This document shows positions 1 through 9,353 of a stretch of DNA of 35,756 nt, one piece after another. The notes under the pieces are model-generated. The model did not search any database. It saw only the letters and a list, made by a program, of their open reading frames with translations, and had not been told where the DNA came from. The stretch is from Schoenoplectus triqueter (taxonomy: Eukaryota > Streptophyta > Magnoliopsida > Poales > Cyperaceae): positions 1 through 35,756 of the forward strand of contig CAXKVV010000593.1 in the NCBI GenBank assembly GCA_964058805.1, given 5' to 3'. Each line of letters begins with the position of its first letter. Positions within the stretch are counted from its first letter, which is position 1. Made by a program: the position numbers and the translations under genes.

Positions 1-941
1 GTGCAGTTACTTCATCCCGTGAAGCGGGCAACAGTCATAATCATGCGTACTGTTAGACCAAAATTTTGTTTCGGCTTCTTTCTTTTGTCGCAATTTCTTG
101 TTTAAAGATAAGTTGCTGACAAACTTTTAAGTGATGTCATGGGAATTGTCAATATGTCAATATGCCAGCAGCTACTCAGAAATTGTCAATATGACATCAA
201 ACTTTTGACCGAGATAAGATTTGCAAATTCAGATTTTAGATTTATATGGGAGTTGTCAATATGTCACCGGTCACGTGAACTCATAATTGTGATGACTTTC
301 GTGTAACAAGCGAAGATGCCGACAACAAGATCGGCTAAACAAAGTCTACATGAAACAATAGACCGAATATCATCGAGTAAAAACAAAAAATTCTCAGAAT
401 GGTGTTCAGAAGTCCGAAGACTTATCAGTCAGCAACTTTATGAAGTTGCAAAATATTCGGTAGATGCGTAACCTTTCGAATTAAAAAAATAATTTGAAGA
501 GTTTTTAGATTGTTGATTTTACATCGAGATTCATATTTTTAATAGATTCTGAGATCTGAAATTTATATTTTCAGTAATCATTATGAATTCCGACACAAAT
601 CAACGGTCCACGAACTCTTCGAATCAATTTTTTAATTCGAAAGACTGCGAACTTACCCAATCGGGTTGCAAAAAGAAAAGGAAGGATTGGCCCTAGTGCA
701 TATAAAAAAATGCGAAAATCTGATACAAAATTAATTAATTTTTGAAAATAAAAGAATTCTAACCCTGGTATCAATACTGTGCGTACGCGTCTCATCAACA
801 TTGGGAAGACTGAGAAGTATGGCCAAGACTGGAAGACTTGGACTTGCGGTCTTCCTCAAAGGAGCAGCCATTCTATACTACACGTGCATGATATATAGTT
901 TCACTCTAGTTTATTATAAATCAAGCTCATAAGTTAATTAA
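1..941. other. No recognisable gene; short local repeats
   Basis: I see no recognisable coding region here. Between about 125 and 270 the phrase GTCAATATG occurs several times within AT-rich sequence (AATTGTCAATATG, TTGTCAATATGTCA), which looks like local duplication rather than a gene. A 76-codon minus-strand open frame (571-801) matches nothing I know and has no splice or neighbour support. The last part, up to the open frame that begins at 942, would be the upstream region of the damaged BIR1-like copy, but I see no clear TATA box or UTR intron comparable to the intact copy. Confidence 0.4.
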
Positions 942-2175
942 TGCTCATTAATTAGTGATGTCAGAGGTTCACCTTATATACCTTCTGAAATCTTTCTCCT
1001 CCTCCTAATTGTAAGCTTAACTCAAGGTGGAACAACTGGTGATGATGTCGGTTGCCTCCAGAACTTAAAGGCCTCCATCTCCGACCCAAATGGCTATCTG
1101 AGCTCATGGGACTTCACCAACGCCACAACTATAGAAGATATTTGTACATTCAATGGTATTGGGTATTGGAATAATGGTAATGACAGAGTGTTGAATATAC
1201 AGCTTTCTAATATGGGGCTGGAGGGACATTTCCCCTCGGGGCTTCAGTTGTGTGGGAGTTTGACAGGTTTGAATCTTTCCAGCAACAGCTTTACAGGGTC
1301 CATACCGGCGAACATCTCTGAAATGGTATACAGATTATATTTAGAATATTGAAAATTATTCAGATACTGTGTTCTTCTTCCTTCCATTTTTTTTTGGTAT
1401 ATACCATCATTGATATCTTTAATATGGACCAATTCATAATACATCATTTCATATTAAATTAAATCGTTAAATTAATACTTATGCACTTTTTTGTCCTCCA
1501 GTTGGATCGGTTTTCAAGACTATTGCTGTGAATTTGTTTCTCAGCAACACAATAAAGAGTATTAGATACACTTTGGTCAGCAGCACATTTAAAAAAAATA
1601 AAAGCATTAGTTCCTTCAATCTTGAGGATTAATAAAACAGGCAACTAAGCAAGGATATTCCTTTCTAATCTGTATGGTCTATTATTTTGCATTATTAGGT
1701 GCCTTTTTTGACATCCCTTGATCTCTCCTTCAACTCTTTCTCTGGCCAAATCCCAATCAACCTTTCTGCATGTCAATATCTCAACTCGATAAATCTGCAG
1801 CATAACGGACTTACCGGCAACATCCCGAGGCAACTCGCTTCTCTATCGCGACTCACAACTTTCAGTGTAGCGAGTAACCTGCTGACAGGTCAAATCCCTG
1901 CATTTAGAATCGAATTTGCTGCTGACAGTTATGTGAACAATTCAGCTCTCTGTGGACCTCCTCTCGGTGCTTGTAGCACTTCAGAGAAAATAACCTCTGA
2001 CGCCCTAGGAGTTATTATTGCTACAGCCCTTGGAGCATTTATTGGTTGCTGGATTGGGGTTGCTCTTGGTTCCTTTCTGGATTTTGTAGATCGTGTCACT
2101 CCCTGGTTTCAGTACTACATGATGTTGAGAAAGTTTACTCTCCACTTGTTCAGCGTTTGTGCCAGAGATACATAA
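942..2175 (+). pseudogene. BIR1-like LRR receptor copy without kinase, start frame broken
   Basis: Two exons correspond to the first two coding exons of the intact BIR1-like gene at 29462-32073: an open frame at 942-1325 and 1699-2175, joined by a 373-nt GT-AG intron (1326-1698) in the same phase 0 position. The product would carry the N-terminal LRR cap (GDDVGCL..., NGYLSSWDF), about five LRRs ([32 protein letters not shown]), the LCGPPLG motif and one hydrophobic membrane segment (LGVIIATALGAFIG), then stop at 2175 after an unrelated tail ending CARDT. There is no juxtamembrane or kinase exon downstream. The only plausible start, ATG at 958, lies 65 nt before the conserved CAA (Gln) codon instead of 63 nt as in the intact gene, so it is out of frame, and no other in-frame ATG precedes the LRRs. 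The second cap cysteine is also lost (GIGYW against GIECW). A pseudogene is most likely; a start in an unseen upstream exon, giving a receptor-like decoy, is the alternative. Confidence 0.8.
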
Positions 2176-3933
2176 ATGTATAATGTAGTAATGTATGGTT
2201 GGAAATGCTCTTATTAAGTTCATTAATTACACATAATTCATTAGCAATTTATATGCATGGATCCTGGCATCCAGTTCTCGCACATGGCCAACAGCTGAGG
2301 CAAAACAGAAACTCTTGCTTGAGTTGGACAGAGCAAGGGAGTAAACAGAAGGTATTACCACCATTATTAATTATCATGCTTTTTTTTACGAAATGAACCA
2401 GGTTTTTGTGGAATTTAAAATTTTCACTGGTTCTTGATGTTTATAGCATCATGCAATTATGCAAAGTTGTCCTTCCTGCTGCATGCAGATAAAAATAGTA
2501 CCTTTACCAGAGGCATATCTAGGCATGCAACCAGGTACCGGGCAAAACGGTACATGGCAAATGACTCAGCAATCACAAAAACATAAGAAGTCACAATAAT
2601 GCATCTGACAAAAACATGATAAACCATGAAATTACAACAAGTACCATACAAATCGTGATTTTTTTAAATGACTATTAAATAAATCATAATTTTAATAAGA
2701 AGTGTTAAATAATTAAAATTTTAATAATTGACATGACACGTCAGTTCTATTGATGCATTGTAAATGCCTTAGTTATGGTATTGTCTTTCTATAAACGCGT
2801 TAGTGAGACTGACGTCTTTAACCAAACACACTAGTGAGAATGACACTATTGAGGAAAGGTATCAGCATGCTGATGCATTTGAGGAAAGGTGTCAATCTCG
2901 CTGATGTGGCAATAAGACTGAAGCATCGTCATGTCTATTGCCAAAATTTTGATTATTTTATATTTGTTATTAAAATTATGATTTATTTAATGCTCATTTA
3001 AAAAAAAATCTCGGTCATACAAATTAATAAATTGATTTTTGGTACATGCTGGCACGAACATAATGACTCCATGTCACTATTGAATTTGACCGGGATTGCA
3101 TCCATACTTGTTCTTTTTGACAGGAAATGTAGAAAACTGAACTGTGAGTTAATTACATTTTTAAGCAAAAGCACAATAATGAAATAATTAAATATAATTT
3201 TGAATAAAAATTTAGAAGAAACGATAAATTTAACATAAAAATCATTTCTTAAGCTAGATAATTGTACTAGAACAAAATACATCATTTTACCAAAAATCTA
3301 AATCATTTATTTTGATATTTGTCTCTCTATCTACCACAGAAAAAAAATACAAAATATTGAGTCAATTGCATAGAAAAGGCACCATCAGAATAAGACCGAT
3401 GAGAAGCTTCTGCTTCTGATAATTATCAAAATCAAATTCGCTTCAGCAAAAATATACAGAAGGTGGGAACAAAATTGAAAGATAATTGATATGAAAATAT
3501 ATTAAATCATAAGATCAATTATCCACCTAAGAATTCTTATGGTTTAATACATTTTCGAATCAATTATCTTCATTGAAACTTTGCTCTCACATGTCAACTA
3601 AGCAAAGTTGAAGCCGATTAAAGAAAAAAAAATTGAAAATCTGGTAAGTATAATACGGGGATTGGTATGTAACAGTATAGAGACCGACTAAAATAACAAA
3701 CGGATTTGATTAAAAAAAAATTTAAATAACAAAGAAGACCTTATTATTTTCATAAATTTCGAGAAGTTATTGTTAGTCTCGTTATTTTTTTTGTTATTAA
3801 TAAAAAAATCGGTACTACAACAAGGCTTAAAGGATTTGATTAGAAAATTGAATAAAACTAGCATGCCACCCGTGGCATACATGGGATAGTATATCTTAGA
3901 TAATAGAAAAATAGGACATGATATTTAAAAAAA
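2176..3933. other. Intergenic, AT-rich; possible orphan exon inside
   Basis: This stretch follows the kinase-less receptor copy. No remnant of the expected kinase exon is visible. A short coding-like piece at 2489-2599 is listed separately. Around 2690-2910 there are repeated phrases such as GAGGAAAGGT and GAATGACAC/GAGACTGAC, and the rest is low-complexity AT-rich DNA. Near 3860 the phrase ACTAGCATGCCACCCGTGGCATAC resembles the start of a low-copy non-autonomous repeat, but no second end is clear. Confidence 0.4.
2489..2599 (+). other. Coding-like fragment, unrecognised
   Basis: Directly after an acceptor-like GCATGCAG there is a 36-codon open frame ending in TAA. It reads as ordinary protein (VPLPEAYLGMQPGTGQ, then a Gln/Lys-rich tail), unlike the AT-rich frames around it. 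I could not match it to a family, nor join it in frame to a possible upstream piece at about 2240-2340. It could be the last exon of a decayed or captured gene. This may equally be chance, so confidence is low. Confidence 0.22.
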
Positions 3934-4954
3934 GGATAATTATTATTATCCCCACGGTGATATCCCAAAATCTATCCCCAAATAACTATTTGTTATTTCC
4001 GCCGACGCATTTTCCTTTTATAGAAAAAAAAAAATAAAATTACTGATTTTTAATATGTTCCGCGGTTAAATTTCAAACTATTTAAAAGATGCCAATTATC
4101 AACCGTTAAGTCGCCAACCCTCTTGACCCCTTAATATTTAAATTCTCTTTTTGTTCGTTATTTTTTAAAAATGGGTAGTTTTTCCTACTCTCAAGTTTAA
4201 TATCTCTTTTTATGTCTTCTACTGAAATGCATGAAGCAATCTTTCGATGAAGCATCTATCTCCAAGAGTTGACCACACATAATCAACGGTCAATACATAT
4301 CAGTCAATGATAATTTTTGCATACTATTCAATGTTTATTGCAGGCTACAACAATTATTTATATGAAATATTTTTGTTATTTATATCGCACAAATAAGTTA
4401 TTCATAACTAAATCAATTAGCACTTAATAAAGTTATTTATAGTTATTATCACTCTTATAGTCTTATTAATACTATTTTTTATGGTTATTAATAGTTAAAG
4501 TAAAAAATATTTTTTAATAATTATACATGAAACTATTTATAGTTATCATAATAACTATTTATACTAATCATTAGATTTTTATGGTACTTGTTTAGTACTT
4601 GTTGAAGTTATTTATAGTTAATATACAAATTATCTACAGTTAGGATAAATATTATCTAACCCACGGTTTATTTCCAATATTTTTTTAATAATATTAACCA
4701 TTGGATTTAAAGGTAGTATCACATTGATTATGTGTGTTGTCGACAACCATGAGGAAGAATGTCTAAAAACAAATATTTTTAATGGAATCAATGCCGTGGT
4801 GTCAGTCGTAGTAGATTTTGTATAAATAGCTAATAAACAGTTTAGCGTTAATCAATCACAAAGCAAAATCGTTGGTTAATGCGCTGACCATGGGCGGTCA
4901 AAATCTTGGGGATATCATATGGGGACAATTCACCGGGGATAATTATCAGCCTCC
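3934..4954. mobile_element. Non-autonomous TIR DNA element, copy 1
   Basis: The left end reads GGATAATTATTATTATCCCC followed by more CCCC blocks (AATCTATCCCC). The right end, read on the other strand, is GGAGGCTGATAATTATCCCC, also followed by CCCC blocks. The ends are therefore imperfect inverted repeats built on GGA...TAAT...TCCCC. The 1,021-bp interior is AT-rich with many TTATTTATAGTTA-like phrases and no coding capacity. The flanks are A/T runs, so the target duplication cannot be read reliably. A closely related element lies 19 bp downstream. The superfamily is uncertain; a Mutator-like origin is a guess. Confidence 0.65.
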
Positions 4955-4973
4955 TATAATTAATTTTTAAAAA

Positions 4974-5806
4974 GGAATAATATTACTGTCCCCAACCATT
5001 TGTCCCCAAAAATCATCCCCAAGACTCAATTTTCTTCGGGGCACTATTTTTTTGGTCAATGCTATTAAAATATTATTATTTTTTGGATACCGCTCTAATT
5101 TTGTTCTGATACCCTTCCACTCAGTGACACGTCCTTTCATTTTAAAATTCAAAAAGATTTAAACTGAAAAATTAAATAACCTCTTTATATAACCTTCTCT
5201 TCCACCATGACCGTAAGGGGCCATTTTGAATTAACCCAATTAAAATCTTCGAAACTTTATTGTTTTTCTCTTTCTGTCATATATCAATACAAAATATTTC
5301 ATAAAGAAACCCATCGAGAATATTATTTTCCTTATTTACTTAATTTTGTTTTTCTGTGATTTATTTTAACTTTCAAATCATCGAGTCACAACACAATTTT
5401 GCTCTTTAATTAAGGGAGTGCTTGACACTCAATGGAATAACAAAAAGTTAGAATAAAAGATTGATACTCTTAATATTAACAAGAAGCCTAAATTATATAA
5501 ATAGATTCCTATGACATGCCCAAAACACACTTAAAACACATTATTTGTTAAATATATAAATATCTGATGTATATAGATATAAACAATGAAAAAACAATAT
5601 ATAAACGGTTATAGTTGATTATGGTGCTATGAAAAATATAAGTAATAAAATTATTACATGTAAATAAATTTACAGGTTGCTATAAATAGTATCGGAATAA
5701 AATGGACAGTCGTGACTTTTGACTTAGACGCTTCAATGATCATATTGTAGTCAATGCTTGGGGATTTTCTTTGGGGGTAAAACTATGGGGACTATTATCA
5801 GCCTCC
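4974..5806. mobile_element. Non-autonomous TIR DNA element, copy 2
   Basis: This 833-bp element belongs to the same family as 3934-4954. It begins GGAATAATATTACTGTCCCC with further TCCCC blocks (TTGTCCCC, TCATCCCC). It ends with the reverse pattern: TTTGGGGGTAAAACTATGGGG, then ACTATTATCAGCCTCC. Both copies end on the identical ATCAGCCTCC. No transposase is encoded. The flanks (TTTTTAAAAA on the left, TTAAAAAAA on the right) are compatible with a roughly 9-bp A/T target duplication but prove nothing. Confidence 0.65.
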
Positions 5807-6009
5807 TTAAAAAAATTAAACATATTTGGAAGTAGTAATGCAGGTAACGCAATGTATATCTGTTAATTGGACTGCGTTGAAGCCGAGTAATCTTGTTTAC
5901 AAATAACTATTTCTCAAAATAAAGAAAATCCCTTAAAGCATTTTTTTCATAGAAATATAATGTAGGATCTGGGTCTGTGTTATTCTTCCTGCTACAATAT
6001 TAACAAATT

Positions 6010-6645
6010 TAGGGGTTTCAACGAGTCGGGTTGAGCTCGAATCGGATTATCATTGCCCGACCTGATCCCTTTAAATTCAGATCAATTTTTTTTTTACCCA
6101 ACCCATCTGAACGGATCACGGATCGACCTGACCTGATCTGATCCGTGTAAAATAATTAAATATTTATTAATTATTTTTATATATTTTATGTAATTAAATA
6201 TTAATTAATTTATAATTAATCTTCATTAGTATATATATGAGCTTTAATTAGTATTAAACCGTAAAATTACTTAAAAAACATAATTAAAAGAGTTGGGTTG
6301 ATCCATATCCGGCCTAAACTATAACAAGTCAAAAAAATTTAATTCATATCTAGAGTCGGAGACAAGAGGGGATGGGGCCCAACTCCCCTTCCTCCAATCT
6401 CAAGAAAGTTATATATCGAGATTAAAATTCATCATGTATTTTTATTTTGTGCGGCGTATTGACCCCCTAATTTATCAATTTTAATATTTTAGTGATATTA
6501 ACTTACATCTCGACTAACCCATACTAAAATCCTAATTTCATCCTTATTCATATCCGATCAATTTATTTTCCGATCATTTCAGGTCGGAACAGATTCAGGT
6601 GGGATCGATCGAATCGTTGGGCCAGGTCAAGTTTTGACACCATAA
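6010..6645. mobile_element. hAT-like non-autonomous element
   Basis: The left end TAGGGGTTTCAACGAGTCGG and the right end (other strand, TATGGTGTCAAAACTTGACC) both fit the TAGGGGTGTCAA pattern common at plant hAT ends. Subterminal stretches on both sides are dense in GACCTGATC / GGTCGGAACAG-type motifs, as in such elements. There is no coding capacity, and the right end appears to have lost a G. The flanks (ATTAACAA and ATTAACAT) share seven of eight bases but are offset from the ends, so the target duplication is not secure. Confidence 0.5.
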
Positions 6646-8652
6646 TTAACATTTTGCAGTGTATCTGAAGCTGAAATCGGGCTTAATCTGAATCCAAACG
6701 AACAAATGCTGATGATATTATAAAACAGGCTACTTTTCTTCCCCCTCTTTTTTTTTTTTTACAAAGGCATATGGTTTGCTGGTCTACTTTAGGAGTTTTT
6801 AAATCCTATATCTTCCACTAATAAGTTTCTTAGTGATATGGCTTATTTACTAAATTTTTTTTGGTAACATATTTACTCGTGTTTTTTTTACAATGAATTT
6901 AATTGAAAACCAGATTGTAATGAAAAGTGAGAGTGCATTTAATAAACTGAAATTTGTCAGAAGTGCCTCCAAATGAAAATATTAATAAAAAACTCTATTG
7001 TAATAAGTTACATGTTGTATGCTAATAACGAGCATAATATCGACCTCACAAGATCAGTAACAGTGAAAATTTCATCAGTTCTGATTGCAAACATTTCGAC
7101 GTTTCCAAATCAACATTATTTAAATAATAGAGACATGCTAACTATACCTATTTAAAAAAAAATCATAAAAATCCTTCACTTTCATATAAGTTGTGTGAGG
7201 ATCTGTATAAAAATATGAGCATCTTTTCATAGTAGTATAAACATTTTTTGTTACAGAAATAAATATCTGGAGCTGATGAAAAATTATTTTTGAACATGAT
7301 GATCACTCACTGATCACTCTAATCATTAATTAAACATGTACAAATTAATCAAATAATTCTTTAAAATTAAGCACGTGCTAAAATCCCTCATTTTTTAACA
7401 CACACAGTAGTTTGAACATGTTTATTTTTAGTATGAGCATCCATGATAATAAGTATAAACATCTCGAACAGATTAAAATTCATTCTTAATAATGATAAGC
7501 GTCCTACATCCTACGCCCTATGCATCCAACCACTCATTCGAAAATTGTGAAATATTGATATAAGTGTTCATACTTGAAATGAACGGTGTTCATATTTAAT
7601 CAATGAGAGATTCACACTTAGCTACTGGGGTATTCATACATGATCGTAAAATATAAAGATTTATCAAAAAATCATAATATTGCTGATGAAAAGTTGAAAG
7701 AGAAAAACAGTTGAGGGATATATTTAGACATATAAATATTGCTACAGATTGAAAGTTGGAAGAGACAAAATTGTAGAATAAATTTGAAGGATTTTTGTTT
7801 GTTTGAGGTAAAGAGATTTTCTCTATTATTACCAACTTCCGAACATCGGCTTGGTTCACTAAAAATAAAGTTTCTCCGCATTGGTACAATAAAAAACAAT
7901 AAAAAATTTCGACACAGACATTCTCTTTTCTTTAACTCAGGTCCCATACTGATCATTTCTGATTTCGCTTCTGGGGCAGATATATACCTTCCCTTATTAT
8001 GCTTTTCGCTCATAATGAAATCATGTAATCATCCGTTATGGCCGTCGCTTGTTGGGATGTGAGAACAATACTTTCTTGTATAATATCTCTACAGCATTTC
8101 ATACAGAGAATTTCAGAATTAAGATTATGTAAGAGAAGGGTGTTTTGCTTTGTCTTGCAACACTTTTCTACTTGAGACCATAAACATGCACTGAAGTCTG
8201 AAATTATGAAGAAGACAATTAAACAGAAAAAGCTTAGGATTTTCAGGAGTGATGATATTACAAGATTTAAAGAAGCAATATCTATAGACGAAAAATGAAT
8301 GGAAGATTAAAATACTTTTATTTGACAAAGTATCTTTGGCACTTTTTATTAGAATTTCCTTTCTTTTCTTTTAAATTAGGGCGATACTTTTTTCAGTTTA
8401 GTATTTCAAAGTAATAAATGAAAATTCAAACTTTCAAAATACATTTCAGAACCTCTTAGTCTCTTAAACAGTTTCCAATTCAGCAACTAAATTTCTGTAG
8501 TTCATATTACTATTATATTAGTGACGACACAACTCACTATTTTGCAAGTCTTCAAAGAGTTCCTCACATTTGATTATGGCAACTTGACCAAGTAAAAAAA
8601 AAAAAAAGCCCGAAGCCAAGAGTTAACCATAGTGAGATCAACTTATTAAGTC
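6646..8652. other. Intergenic; no recognisable gene
   Basis: This is AT-rich DNA with several open frames of about 60-113 codons on both strands that have no recognisable motif and overlap one another (for example 7672-8013 minus and 7739-8062 plus). The segment 7180-7660 repeats phrases such as AGTATAAACAT and GTTCATACTTGAAAT, suggesting an old decayed repeat. I see nothing I can name. Confidence 0.4.
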
Positions 8653-8961
8653 ATGAATACAGCAAAGAACAATGATATAAAATGTGGTTCGTGCGGCCGC
8701 ATATGCATGCGCGGACTATTGAACGCGGGCAACTTAATATGCGGTCTGCAAATTACATTTACAGGTTTTCAGCCACAGAAAATCCTGTATCTGGCTCTTT
8801 TGAACCGCTACACAACCACATATGTGGAGTTTAAGCATGCCATAAAGGATCCAGTCTTTGAAAATTACGACACAGAAGATCCCAGTCACTGGGACAGTCC
8901 CAAAATTCATGAAAAATTCATCATGCAGAAGTGGGATTCCATCTCATTCCCTGTGGGATGA
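8653..8961 (+). CDS. Unrecognised 102-codon open frame in a GC-rich island
   Basis: The frame starts at an ATG and stops at TGA. The first third overlaps a locally GC-rich stretch (GTGCGGCCGCATATGCATG) that resembles the subterminal motifs of a hAT-like element. A mirror-like set of CCGCATATGCATCC motifs occurs at 9070-9160, so this may be the inside of a small element. The C-terminal half (from TTYVEFKHAIKD through HWDSPKIHEKF) has normal protein composition and could be a captured gene fragment. I do not recognise a family. No intron, promoter or partner gene supports expression, so treat it as hypothetical. Confidence 0.2.
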   Translation: MNTAKNNDIKCGSCGRICMRGLLNAGNLICGLQITFTGFQPQKILYLALLNRYTTTYVEFKHAIKDPVFENYDTEDPSHWDSPKIHEKFIMQKWDSISFPVG

Positions 8962-9353
8962 GGCTCAACCACTGTACCACTACACATTCCCTTTTTTGTT
9001 TAATGTAAAAGATGGATTTTATATATTGATGTTTAAATACATAGTAAAAGCCTAAAATCCATAAAATACAACCGCATATATTAATCCGCATATGCATCCA
9101 CATGTCACATATGCGATATGCAGTGCCCCTCCGCACGCATATTCAAATCCACATTTTTAAACCTTGGCAAAAAAAAGTAAAAAACATTGGTACATAAATC
9201 CATATAAAGAATTGACATGATGTAGTTTGAACTTTGAACTAAATACACAACTATAACCAGGAGCAAAATTAAGAAACCTGATAATTAATGCTTCTTGAAT
9301 TACATCAAAGCGCGCCACTGCATAACCAACTGAGCTGAAAGTAGGTAGCCAGT
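8962..9353. other. Downstream region of ARPC4 (probable 3' UTR end)
   Basis: This stretch lies downstream of the minus-strand ARPC4 stop codon, so the part nearest 9353 probably contains its 3' UTR. The region 9060-9160 contains repeated CCGCATATGCAT / CGCATATTC motifs related to those at 8685-8750, consistent with the other end of a small DNA element. No coding region is evident. Confidence 0.35.

Noticed and set aside
2176..3933. Remnant of the kinase exon of the upstream BIR1-like copy
   Set aside because: I looked for HRN, DFG, APE and GERPT-type coding and found none on either strand.
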